64,000 nt of DNA from Polynucleobacter sp. 86C-FISCH (GTDB lineage: Bacteria; Pseudomonadota; Gammaproteobacteria; Burkholderiales; Burkholderiaceae). Below are positions 8,597 to 15,296 of this stretch, in pieces. The first letter of the stretch is position 1. Every line of letters begins with the position of its first letter. Position numbers and translations under genes: made by a program. The notes below the pieces were generated by a model, which saw nothing but the letters and a program-made list of their open reading frames with translations, was not told where the DNA came from and did not search any database. The stretch lies in NCBI RefSeq assembly GCF_018882415.1, contig NZ_JACVOL010000001.1, positions 332,156-396,155 of the forward strand. Reading direction: 5' to 3'.

Positions 8597-9049
8597 ATGG
8601 CTTATCCAATCGCTGAAAAGATATTTGAGCGCTGCCTTGGCGCTCCACTCAATACGGGGCAAGAGGTTGAAGTTCGGGAATTGCTTAAGGCGATGAATGA
8701 TGCTGGCTGGCCGGTTGAGGAGCCCACATCAGCAGCCCTGATTTCAATAGTTGCCTTCTTTTATGCAAGAGCACCAAACCCCGTAGATACGGCTATAGCA
8801 ATGCAACAAATGACCAATGTTTTAGAGGAAACTACTCGCAAAGTACTGCAAGAGCAAATTAAACCAGTCATTCATCTTGATTTTTTAGAGACCTTTAAGA
8901 AGACCTTTTTAACAGCGCTTACTGCCGCTATTTCTAGAACCTCATTAATCGTGGTTGGGGTACTGATTGCGCTTACTGCATACGGCACACATCAACTAGA
9001 TGCTAAGTATTTTCTAAATCAAACGATCACACCTGTGAACCTACGTTAA
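8597..9049 (+). CDS. traM: TraM-like transfer protein with C-terminal membrane anchor
   Basis: The gene starts 9 nt after traL with GGGGGTGT ahead of the ATG. The 150-residue product has a soluble helical N-terminal part. A single membrane segment, SLIVVGVLIALTAYGTHQL, lies near residues 115-134, with a short tail after it. Size, order and membrane anchor match RP4 TraM at the end of traKLM. Its biochemical function is unknown. It is convergent with pilT, 51 nt away. Confidence 0.6.
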   Translation: MAYPIAEKIFERCLGAPLNTGQEVEVRELLKAMNDAGWPVEEPTSAALISIVAFFYARAPNPVDTAIAMQQMTNVLEETTRKVLQEQIKPVIHLDFLETFKKTFLTALTAAISRTSLIVVGVLIALTAYGTHQLDAKYFLNQTITPVNLR

Positions 9050-9100
9050 AAATCTGTGAATTTGTGAATTCCAAAGGTAATTTCTAATGATCAAGCAGTT

Positions 9101-9676
9101 TTACTTTTCATACTCTCTAAAACGCCTATAAACATATAGGACATTATTTACATAAGCCTGTGTCTCTGGATATGGTGGAATTCCACCATATTTCCTCACT
9201 GCGCCTGGTCCAGCATTGTAGGCAGCAATTGCCAATGGCCAATTTTTAAACGTGTACCATTGCGCAGCCAAATAATGAGCACCTGTAGCAAGACTTTGCC
9301 TTGAATCCCAAAGATTATCGGGATGCTGACCTAAGCTCATGGCTGTACTTGGAATCACTTGAGTAAGGCCCCTAGCACCAGCCCTACTGAGCGCTTGAGG
9401 GTTGTATGCAGATTCCACTGCGACTAGTGCTTTTAACAGGGCTGGCTCCATTTTTTCCTGGAGTGCTGCCTGAGTGATTAATGGCTCGATTGCCCAGTAG
9501 CGACCGACAATTTGATTGCAGCCGTTACCCCGAAAACGAGAGTCACTTTGTAGGCAACGCACCAACCCCTCTATTCCAGAAGTTTGAGCATGGACGACTG
9601 ATGAACCAATTGGAACTGTAGCCACCAAAATTATGGCCAATATTGCCGCCCTTGCAAATAAAGTTATTTGTTTCAT
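9101..9676 (-). CDS. pilT: PilT-type periplasmic lytic transglycosylase
   Basis: This is a soluble SLT-family muramidase. A signal peptide (MKQITLFARAAILAIILVA, cut after VHA) precedes the catalytic domain. The key sequences are KALVAVESAYNP (catalytic Glu), SRAGARGLTQVIPSTA and AIAAYNAGPGAV, the three landmarks of the fold. It cuts peptidoglycan so that the pilus can pass. In R64 the equivalent is pilT of the thin pilus, unrelated to the retraction ATPase of the same name. The frame is open to 9730, but the stretch upstream of ATG 9676 is just a translated copy of the regulatory element, so the later start is chosen. Confidence 0.85.
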   Translation of the reverse strand: MKQITLFARAAILAIILVATVPIGSSVVHAQTSGIEGLVRCLQSDSRFRGNGCNQIVGRYWAIEPLITQAALQEKMEPALLKALVAVESAYNPQALSRAGARGLTQVIPSTAMSLGQHPDNLWDSRQSLATGAHYLAAQWYTFKNWPLAIAAYNAGPGAVRKYGGIPPYPETQAYVNNVLYVYRRFREYEK

Positions 9677-9710
9677 GAGTGATTTTTTATTCTTACCAGT
9701 AACGCCTTTA

Positions 9711-9728
9711 ATGCGCACAGCGTTTACC
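9711..9728 (-). promoter_or_regulatory. Repeated element copy 4, upstream of pilT
   Basis: The minus strand reads GGTAAACGCTGTGCGCAT and continues TAAAGG. The copy differs from the trbB copy at a few central bases but keeps TGCGCATTA. It lies 34 nt before the chosen pilT start, between pilT and the divergent rci gene. Confidence 0.55.
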
Positions 9729-9800
9729 ACAAAAAATCTATGGGGGCTAAAATTTAGAGCTGGGGTATATCGTAGTTTCCATATAACCCTAAGGTGAAAA

Positions 9801-10946
9801 ATGAAGATAGTAAAGAATTCAACCCTTGCGCTTGCTCTTGCGCATTACAAACAAAAAGTATCGATCTTAAAAAAGGGTTACGAACAAGAGCGATACAGAT
9901 TAAAGAAAATTTCTGATTCGTTCCTAGGAAATAAAAAGGTTAGCACCGTTACCAGTGTTGATATCGCCACTTACCGAGATCAAAGACTACAAGCCATAAA
10001 TGAGCGCACCATGAAACCGATTTCTGCGGCGACAGTGCGACTTGAGCTATCGCTTCTATCTAATTTTTTTGATATTGCAAAAATTGAATGGGGATTATGT
10101 AACAGCAACCCCGTAGTGAAAGTTCGCAAACCAAAAGCTCCACCGGGCCGTGATCGCCGACTTACCACAAGAGAAGACCGGCAAATTCTACGGTACTGCT
10201 TTGGGCATACTAACAAAGAATTTTATTCAATTGTTGTTATTGCTTTAGAAACCGCCATGCGGCAAGGCGAAATACTAGGATTGCATTGGGAAAATATTAA
10301 CCTTAGGTCCAGAATTGCCCATCTTCCGGAAACAAAAAATGGCAGTAAGCGCGATGTGCCCCTCTCCATAAAGGCTCGGGATGCGTTGATAAGGTTAGGT
10401 CCCAAACCAAAAGGCAAGGTTTTTACTTACACTTCAAATGGGCTTAAGTCCACATGGAGATTTATGATTCAAAAACTAAAGATTGTGGATCCTCCGCATT
10501 TTCATGATCTACGACATGAGGCCGTTAGTCGGCTTTTTGAATTGGGTACTTTTGACATAATGGAGGTGGCGGCAATTAGTGGCCATAAAAGCTTATCAAT
10601 GCTTAAGCGCTACACTCATTTAAAAGCGGCTAGACTTGTTAAAAAACTGGAAGGCATCAAACACAAAGGCAAGCAAGCAATTCTGGACTGTTTAGTTCCA
10701 TATCCAGCAACTCTTCATAATACGAAGGATTGGTTTCAAATTAAGTTGCTAGATTTTGATAATTTAGTTGCGAGGGGATCCTGCAAGGAGACGGCAATTG
10801 AAAACGCTCAAAACACATTATTGCGGTTCATTTTGCAGTCAATGAGGGCGTCAAAAAAGATACCTCTACCGGATCAATATCTAGAATTGGTGAACGAAAA
10901 GAACATTATTATGATTGATCCATTGGGTGCCAGCTACACCGATTGA
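9801..10946 (+). CDS. rci: Rci-type shufflon tyrosine recombinase
   Basis: This 381-residue protein is close in length to R64 Rci. An N-terminal SAM-like core-binding domain (about 1-110) precedes the catalytic domain. The catalytic residues are Arg154 in AMRQGEILGLHW, His235 and Arg238 in HDLRHEAVS, His262 in SGHKSLSM and Tyr271 in YTHLKA. About 110 further residues follow the tyrosine. R64 Rci has a similar C-terminal extension that makes it accept asymmetric sfx sites and invert only. It ends 108 bp from the first sfx-like site. The seven adjacent copies of that site and the pilV cassettes make the function almost certain. Confidence 0.93.
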   Translation: MKIVKNSTLALALAHYKQKVSILKKGYEQERYRLKKISDSFLGNKKVSTVTSVDIATYRDQRLQAINERTMKPISAATVRLELSLLSNFFDIAKIEWGLCNSNPVVKVRKPKAPPGRDRRLTTREDRQILRYCFGHTNKEFYSIVVIALETAMRQGEILGLHWENINLRSRIAHLPETKNGSKRDVPLSIKARDALIRLGPKPKGKVFTYTSNGLKSTWRFMIQKLKIVDPPHFHDLRHEAVSRLFELGTFDIMEVAAISGHKSLSMLKRYTHLKAARLVKKLEGIKHKGKQAILDCLVPYPATLHNTKDWFQIKLLDFDNLVARGSCKETAIENAQNTLLRFILQSMRASKKIPLPDQYLELVNEKNIIMIDPLGASYTD

Positions 10947-10980
10947 TACAATATTTTTGAGAAAGAATGAACTAAATAAT

Positions 10981-11012
10981 GATCTAACCCCCCGATAACC
11001 TTGGGTTAGATC
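10981..11012 (+). terminator. Perfect 10-bp hairpin between rci and the shufflon
   Basis: GATCTAACCC and GGGTTAGATC are perfect complements around a 12-nt loop, 35 nt after the rci stop. There is no T tract after it, so rho-independent termination is uncertain. It may instead keep transcription out of the cassette array. Confidence 0.45.
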
Positions 11013-11054
11013 GTGAAGGTTAGTGTGTGATGAGTTTATAAACCACTCTTTTTT

Positions 11055-11072
11055 TGCCAATCCGGGGTGTGG
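11055..11072 (+). repeat. sfx-like site 1
   Basis: TGCCAATCCGGGGTGTGG, plus orientation, first base of silent cassette 1. Confidence 0.92.
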
Positions 11073-11378
11073 AAAAAACAATTTAATGGAACTCTTAGAA
11101 GAGTTCAGGGAGAGGTTGGTAATTTGGCTGGTGATGGAAGTTTTGCCGCATGTAACGACGATGAAGTTGTAGTTGGAGGAGGTGGGTATTGCACCCCGTG
11201 GAACCCAGGAAATCCAAATCTTTACCCAACTCTTATTGCAAGTTGGCCAGCTTACGTAGGCGAAACAATTTGGTTTTCTGGAATTACTGCTACCAAGAAT
11301 GGATGGGTTGCGGATTGCAATGGACAGCCTCCAAATGGCGGCATTGCGGTGGCCTATGTTGCCTGCATGAAACCATGA
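11055..11378 (+). CDS. Silent pilV C-terminal cassette 1
   Basis: The reading frame runs from CQSGVWKKQ to a stop, 107 residues. There is no start codon or ribosome site: it is expressed only after inversion fuses it to the pilV constant part. The tail is Gly/Cys-rich (ACNDDEVVVGGGGYCTPWNP) and ends VAYVACMKP, suggesting a disulphide-stabilised tip domain. The stop lies 1 nt before the next site, so there is no spacer. Confidence 0.85.
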   Translation, partial: CQSGVWKKQFNGTLRRVQGEVGNLAGDGSFAACNDDEVVVGGGGYCTPWNPGNPNLYPTLIASWPAYVGETIWFSGITATKNGWVADCNGQPPNGGIAVAYVACMKP

Positions 11379-11379
11379 T

Positions 11380-11397
11380 TGCCAATCCGGAGTGTGG
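11380..11397 (+). repeat. sfx-like site 2
   Basis: TGCCAATCCGGAGTGTGG, plus orientation. The one change from site 1 (GGG to GGA) is silent in the CQSGVW frame. Confidence 0.92.
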
Positions 11398-11718
11398 AAG
11401 GGTGGGTCTAGTAAAGTTACTTATGTTTATAAGGGTTTGACATACGCTGGATCTGCTAGTCTTATAAATAATTACGGCACCAGCTTATTTGTTGTGGCTT
11501 CTGGCGGCCATCAAAACCATTATTGCGGTAACAATAATTATGATTTAAATGCTTATGTTGATGGGTTATGGGTAAGCGGCGCATCCAACACTTGGCAGGG
11601 CGGATATAAAACGACTAGCACTTCTTTTTTGGTGCCGGCAGGATCGTCTTATACGGTAACTTCGAGCCCATACAATTGCGGGATCGGTCAAATTTTATTA
11701 AGTGCCGCGATCTTTTAA
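11380..11718 (+). CDS. Silent pilV C-terminal cassette 2
   Basis: The frame encodes 112 residues from CQSGVWKGG to ILLSAAIF. The segment TTSTSFLVPAGSSYTVTSS resembles the ILVPPGATYQLNS of the expressed tail and the FIVPPNSTYSVTR of cassette 5, so these three share a fold, probably a beta-sandwich. It has no start of its own and is expressed only through inversion into pilV. Confidence 0.85.
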   Translation, partial: CQSGVWKGGSSKVTYVYKGLTYAGSASLINNYGTSLFVVASGGHQNHYCGNNNYDLNAYVDGLWVSGASNTWQGGYKTTSTSFLVPAGSSYTVTSSPYNCGIGQILLSAAIF

Positions 11719-11726
11719 TCATTAGT

Positions 11727-11744
11727 TGCCAATCCGGGGTCTGG
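11727..11744 (+). repeat. sfx-like site 3
   Basis: TGCCAATCCGGGGTCTGG, plus orientation. The GTC in place of GTG keeps Val. Confidence 0.92.
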
Positions 11745-11966
11745 AAGCCACCACCTTTTAGCTACAGTACCTTAAGCTTTTATCAAGGCTATACAAACCA
11801 AACCACCAATATGGGACCTCATCGATTATGTGTTCTTTCCACTGTTGGAGTAAGGGCCAATTGCGGAAATCAATCAAGCGTGTATTTATCCGGAAATAAT
11901 TGGTATCTTTTTGAAAGCCAGTGCGGTGATGATGTTTCATGGTCAGCGGCCACATGTTTTGATTAG
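11727..11966 (+). CDS. Silent pilV C-terminal cassette 3
   Basis: The frame encodes 79 residues from CQSGVWKPPPFSY to SAATCFD. It has four cysteines after the site-encoded one (RLCVLSTVGVRANCGNQ, ESQCGDD, ATCFD) and belongs to the shorter, Cys-rich class. An overlapping ATG ORF starting at 11676 only reads into this frame; the cassette has no independent start. Confidence 0.85.
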   Translation, partial: CQSGVWKPPPFSYSTLSFYQGYTNQTTNMGPHRLCVLSTVGVRANCGNQSSVYLSGNNWYLFESQCGDDVSWSAATCFD

Positions 11967-11968
11967 CT

Positions 11969-11986
11969 TGCCAATCCGGGGTTTGG
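11969..11986 (+). repeat. sfx-like site 4
   Basis: TGCCAATCCGGGGTTTGG, plus orientation, 2 nt after the cassette 3 stop. GTT keeps Val. Confidence 0.92.
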
Positions 11987-12166
11987 AGTAAACAAGGCGG
12001 AGAAGATCAAGGGACGGTTTGTGGCTTATCAACAAATAATGGGGGAACTGGCTCGACCTGCCTGGGCGTTAATACAACCTGGGGTTGTCCTCCAAATTAC
12101 ACCTGGAACGCTTGGCTTATTGGAGGCATTGGCAATGGATTTATGACTTATTGCACCCACAATTAG
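11969..12166 (+). CDS. Silent pilV C-terminal cassette 4
   Basis: The frame encodes 65 residues from CQSGVWSKQGGEDQ to MTYCTHN with TAG at 12164-12166. It is too short and startless for normal gene finding. It contains four cysteines after the site and a Gly/Asn/Thr-rich stretch (LSTNNGGTGSTCLGVNTTW). This is the only cassette in which the residue after CQSGVW is Ser and not Lys. Confidence 0.82.
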   Translation, partial: CQSGVWSKQGGEDQGTVCGLSTNNGGTGSTCLGVNTTWGCPPNYTWNAWLIGGIGNGFMTYCTHN

Positions 12167-12180
12167 ATCGAGGCTACTCT

Positions 12181-12198
12181 TGCCAATCCGGGGTGTGG
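12181..12198 (+). repeat. sfx-like site 5
   Basis: TGCCAATCCGGGGTGTGG, plus orientation. Identity with the pilV site continues beyond the site to 12246. Confidence 0.92.
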
Positions 12199-12501
12199 AA
12201 AGGAAACTCAGTCAAGGGTCTTGGTTTGGGCGGAGAAACTTGGCACGACGTGACAGCTTCAAGGGGATATGGATTAACTTACACGAACAGCCTTAGCTAT
12301 CCAATTTTGGTTTTGGTTTCTTACACGGCCACAGCAGGTTCAACTACATATGCCAATGTAAATGGAGCTACTATCCAATTCAGCGGAGCTCACGCTACAA
12401 CGGAACGAGACAATCTGTCATTCATAGTTCCCCCAAACTCTACATATAGCGTTACTCGACTCTTCGGCGATTACATCGAAAATTGGTCAGAGCTTTATTG
12501 A
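12181..12501 (+). CDS. Silent pilV C-terminal cassette 5
   Basis: The frame encodes 106 residues, from CQSGVWKGNSVKGLGLGG to ENWSELY. The first 66 bp are identical to the start of the expressed tail (inverted at 13024-13089), after which the two diverge. Both end in a similar motif, ENWSELY against YNWQELYQS. This cassette and the expressed one are thus recent relatives, or were homogenised by gene conversion. Confidence 0.87.
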   Translation, partial: CQSGVWKGNSVKGLGLGGETWHDVTASRGYGLTYTNSLSYPILVLVSYTATAGSTTYANVNGATIQFSGAHATTERDNLSFIVPPNSTYSVTRLFGDYIENWSELY

Positions 12502-12507
12502 TAATCT

Positions 12508-12525
12508 TGCCAATCCGGAGTTTGG
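12508..12525 (+). repeat. sfx-like site 6
   Basis: TGCCAATCCGGAGTTTGG, plus orientation. Two wobble changes relative to site 1, both silent. Confidence 0.92.
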
Positions 12526-12711
12526 AAAAATCCTGGCACTTCATTTGGTGGCGCTTATATGGTTGGTGGATGGAATACCAATGGCTCATGTTGGAGTGCA
12601 AACTTACAAACAGGAGGTTGTTCTTGTCCTGCCGGTTACTCCGGGACATGGATGGGCGGCTGGAATTACTTCGGGAGCGGAGAAATATACTCAGTCGTTT
12701 GCCAACGTTAG
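12508..12711 (+). CDS. Silent pilV C-terminal cassette 6
   Basis: The frame encodes 67 residues from CQSGVWKNPGTSFGG to SVVCQR with TAG at 12709-12711. It is rich in Gly, Trp and Cys (NTNGSCWSANLQTGGCSCPA). It is the cassette next to the expressed tail, tail-to-tail with it. A single inversion of about 0.6 kb between sites 6 and 7 would therefore express it. Confidence 0.83.
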   Translation, partial: CQSGVWKNPGTSFGGAYMVGGWNTNGSCWSANLQTGGCSCPAGYSGTWMGGWNYFGSGEIYSVVCQR

Positions 12712-12762
12712 TTTTGCAATTAAAAAGTTGGAATTCACATTGGGGCAAACATCATGAAAGCA

Positions 12763-14238
12763 TTAGGATTGGTACAGCTCCTGCCAGTTATAAACCCCCT
12801 GGCCACTATTGAGCTGGTAAGTAGCCCCAGGCGGCACAAGAATGAAGGCACCGCCGTAGGATCCGCAACCATTGAACTGCCATTGGAAAAATGACACTAA
12901 AGCACCATTAACATAGCCTTGAATGGCAGAAGTCGTTGCGCACGTAGCTGTGGCTGAAACAGCTATTGGGTAATTGTAGGGATTTATATACTGCGTGTTA
13001 AATCTGCGTGCGCCTGTCATGTTGTGCCAAGTTTCTCCGCCCAAACCAAGACCCTTGACTGAGTTTCCTTTCCACACCCCGGATTGGCAAGAAAGTGTCA
13101 AGCCCGTGGCGTCTTGCGCAATCGAGCCATTAGGTGAGCAGCCATTGCCTGCGGTAGCGACCAAACTTGGCACAAAAGTGTTCGCAGTCATTCTTCCTGG
13201 AATCACAACATTGCCTGCAGCGTCTTGTGTAACGACCTTGTTCCAAGCGCCCCACCCTACACCAGCCGTCCCGGATTGTTGCACGCGAATATATTTAGAT
13301 CCGACGTGGGCACCTGTCATCGGCGCTGCAGTTTGCACTGCGTAATAATTTGCCCCATTAACGTGGCGTTGAATATTTACGAAGAACCAATCACCAGTCG
13401 GGGCATTAGCCATACCCGCACCGTTAACGCAAGATTGTGTACCAGGGTTTCCTTCCAATACGTTCAGGTCACCGTAATATCCCGGACAAGCAGTGTTACT
13501 TACCCAGATGTTATTTTGACAAGTCAAACTAAGGCCAGTGCCATCCTGGGCAAAGGCTCCATTAGTCGAGCAAGCACCACCATTGGTTTGAGTAGATGCC
13601 ATAATTATTGGCGTATTCATCGTATTAAGGCTGGCATTGCCCACGTTATTTCTATACAAATAATTGCTAACAAACTGCCCATTGCTAAAAGTAAGCAATG
13701 AAGCCAAATTACCACCAGAAATTCCGGTATAACCAGCTGTTGATACATTCCAACCACCATATGCCCCTTGGGCAATTGAAGTAGCGGATGGCCAAGTTCC
13801 TGAATCATTTTTTGGTATGAAGCCTCCCGAAGCCCCAATTAAGGATGCAATTTTTGAGGCGATTTCATCAGGTAAAGCAGTGCCACCTATACCTAGTGCC
13901 AGCACTTGTAAATTACCAGTACTTGGCTCTAAAACCTGGGCCTGCCAAGTTTGGCCATATGGATTGGCTCCAGAAAAAGTTGTGGGTAATAACTTAACCG
14001 CGGGGGCCTTAAGCATTGCCACAGTTATTACTGCTGGTGTTGTGGGTGTTGCGAGAGCACTAACAGCGCTAGAGTACTGTGTTATGTAGGACTGAACGGC
14101 AACATTAAATTCTCGAGCTTGCCCTGCAGTTGCAGCCACTCTCTGATTGGTCATGCTCTGATTGTTGTAATTCATGAACATTATTGCCGCGCCGACCACT
14201 AAGAGACTGGCAAAAAGAGAACCCAAAAGTTCGCGCAT
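12763..14238 (-). CDS. pilV: PilV, shufflon-controlled type IVb minor pilin/tip adhesin
   Basis: The 491-residue protein has a short leader and hydrophobic N-terminal helix (MRELLGSLFASLLVVGAAIM), like PilS next door. A long constant stalk runs to about residue 383, and the variable tail begins at CQSGVWKGNS. The last 108 residues form the replaceable part, ending YNWQELYQS. In R64, PilV sits at the tip of the thin pilus and its variable tail picks the recipient's lipopolysaccharide in liquid mating. Two stalk segments are related (CSTNGAFAQDGTGLSLTCQ and CSPNGSIAQDATGLTLSCQ). The second lies directly at the switch site. The gene follows the pilM-like gene in the pilus operon. Confidence 0.93.
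   Translation of the reverse strand: MRELLGSLFASLLVVGAAIMFMNYNNQSMTNQRVAATAGQAREFNVAVQSYITQYSSAVSALATPTTPAVITVAMLKAPAVKLLPTTFSGANPYGQTWQAQVLEPSTGNLQVLALGIGGTALPDEIASKIASLIGASGGFIPKNDSGTWPSATSIAQGAYGGWNVSTAGYTGISGGNLASLLTFSNGQFVSNYLYRNNVGNASLNTMNTPIIMASTQTNGGACSTNGAFAQDGTGLSLTCQNNIWVSNTACPGYYGDLNVLEGNPGTQSCVNGAGMANAPTGDWFFVNIQRHVNGANYYAVQTAAPMTGAHVGSKYIRVQQSGTAGVGWGAWNKVVTQDAAGNVVIPGRMTANTFVPSLVATAGNGCSPNGSIAQDATGLTLSCQSGVWKGNSVKGLGLGGETWHNMTGARRFNTQYINPYNYPIAVSATATCATTSAIQGYVNGALVSFFQWQFNGCGSYGGAFILVPPGATYQLNSGQGVYNWQELYQS
13072..13089 (-). repeat. sfx-like site 7, inside pilV
   Basis: This is the only site in minus orientation; it marks the border between the constant and variable parts of pilV. 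It is identical to sites 1 and 5 and is inverted relative to all six silent sites, as required for inversion. Confidence 0.93.
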
Positions 14239-14253
14239 AGGGATAATTCCAGA

Positions 14254-14742
14254 TTAAAGATCTAGTGTGATTACAGAAACAATATTGCCCGGGAGAATCA
14301 GTGTTGGGAGAAGAATTGAGGTATTGCCCAAACCAACAGCGACACTGCTCCAAGTCGGCCCTGATGACACTCCAAATGAGGCGTCATTACCTGCGGCTTG
14401 AGCTGCCTCAAAAGCAACGCTCTGATTAAAGGTTCCGTAACAAATAATGGCCCGGCCATTTCTGCCTCCAGTATTCACTATGACATTGCCAACCCTTTGC
14501 AAAAAATCTGTAGAAAAGGGTCGGCCTGTCGATAGCAATACATTGTTAGGAATGACTCCAATAAAGCCAGGGTTATTTTGCCAGTAACTCATTACCGCAT
14601 CACGATAGGCCAAAAATGCTTGTCCATCGTTTCTTGATTTTGCTTGCGTTGAGTTTATTGCTGTAACACTCGCCTGGCTGCTAAAAAGCGCCAGCAAGCC
14701 CATGGTCACCACGCTAAAAATAAGAGGGGCAAAATAACCCAT
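14254..14742 (-). CDS. pilM: PilM-like small pilus protein
   Basis: This 162-residue protein has an N-terminal membrane segment (PLIFSVVTMGLLALFSS). It is followed by a periplasmic domain with AYRDAVMSYWQNNPGFIGVI, which resembles the small PilM protein of IncI-type pili. In R64, pilM lies between pilL and pilN; here it is between pilS and pilV. It could instead be another minor pilin, but there is no Gly-Phe prepilin cleavage motif. The fit to PilM is a memory-based pattern match and of moderate strength. Confidence 0.5.
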   Translation of the reverse strand: MGYFAPLIFSVVTMGLLALFSSQASVTAINSTQAKSRNDGQAFLAYRDAVMSYWQNNPGFIGVIPNNVLLSTGRPFSTDFLQRVGNVIVNTGGRNGRAIICYGTFNQSVAFEAAQAAGNDASFGVSSGPTWSSVAVGLGNTSILLPTLILPGNIVSVITLDL

Positions 14743-14749
14743 GGATTAA

Positions 14750-15232
14750 TTAACGTCCAAAAGTAAATACAAGTGAATTTGCATCGCTTGAGCAAAGTGG
14801 TGTTACTACCGCTGGATCCGCTGGTAGCGCTACGCTTGTACCGTTAATAGCAAGGCCACCCAAACCACCAAGAGATGTAGCCATCTTGACGCATGCATCG
14901 CTAGGCACTGATGGTTCAGTTACATCAAATAATCCAGCATTACCACTATTAGCTGCGACCGTAACTATTCCTCGCCATGGATTCATTAATTGAGTACCTG
15001 AAATCATCGAAGAGGGTGCTAGTTTGCCGGCAATAATGACTGACGGCGTTAGGTTTGTGAAGGTGGTATGGCTGGCGTAAACACTTTGTACTGAACCCAC
15101 CATTGCTGTAAGGTCGGTAAAGGCCTGGGAAGACTTATTGGTGCTGGTGACGCTGTTATAAATCAAGACCGCGCCAATCAAACCAATTACTACAATTAAT
15201 GCTGAAAATAAACTACCGAGTAAGTCACGCAT
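14750..15232 (-). CDS. pilS: PilS-type major prepilin of the thin pilus
   Basis: This 160-residue protein begins MRDLLGSLFSALIVVIGLIG, a short leader and hydrophobic helix almost shared with PilV. It has the size of a type IVb pilin and two cysteines in its C-terminal half (SDACVKMATS and VVTPLCSSDA), which could form the disulphide of the D-region. A strong AGGAG is 6 nt before the ATG. It sits between pilR and the pilM-like gene. No prepilin peptidase gene (pilU) is present in this cluster, so processing probably relies on a host or distant enzyme. Confidence 0.8.
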   Translation of the reverse strand: MRDLLGSLFSALIVVIGLIGAVLIYNSVTSTNKSSQAFTDLTAMVGSVQSVYASHTTFTNLTPSVIIAGKLAPSSMISGTQLMNPWRGIVTVAANSGNAGLFDVTEPSVPSDACVKMATSLGGLGGLAINGTSVALPADPAVVTPLCSSDANSLVFTFGR

Positions 15233-15244
15233 TTGCTTCTCCTA

Positions 15245-15296
15245 AAGTAAAAAACTACAAGTTAAAAAACTACAACTACAACTACTACAAACTACT
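15245..15296. repeat. Short tandem ACTACAA-type repeat between pilR and pilS
   Basis: AAAAAACTACAA and CTACAA units are repeated several times just upstream of the pilR end on the pilS side. Because the length of such runs can change, the spacing between pilS and pilR may vary. No function is assigned. Confidence 0.5.

Larger units (their letters stand above)
11055..13089. other. Shufflon: multiple-inversion pilV C-terminus switching region
   Basis: Seven 18-bp sites match TGCCAATCCGGNGTNTGG. Six lie on the plus strand and one, inside pilV, on the minus strand. Each site encodes CQSGVW in frame and is followed by a different open C-terminal coding tail ending in a stop. Inversion between the pilV site and any plus-strand site replaces the expressed tail. 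From memory, the R64 sfx site is GTGCCAATCCGGTNNGTGG, so the match is close. R64 alternates inverted segments; here all six silent cassettes point the same way in tandem. The region determines pilus-tip specificity, that is, choice of recipient. Confidence 0.95.

Noticed and set aside
11189..11440. An 83-residue plus-strand ORF in the shufflon
   Set aside because: It lies out of frame with cassettes 1 and 2 and crosses a recombination site; the CQSGVW frames explain the region better.
11055..12711. The six cassettes as ordinary independent genes
   Set aside because: None has its own start or ribosome site, and each begins exactly at a recombination site in the frame of the pilV joint.
13225..14089. 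Plus-strand ORFs inside pilV
   Set aside because: They are shadows of a strongly supported coding frame on the other strand.
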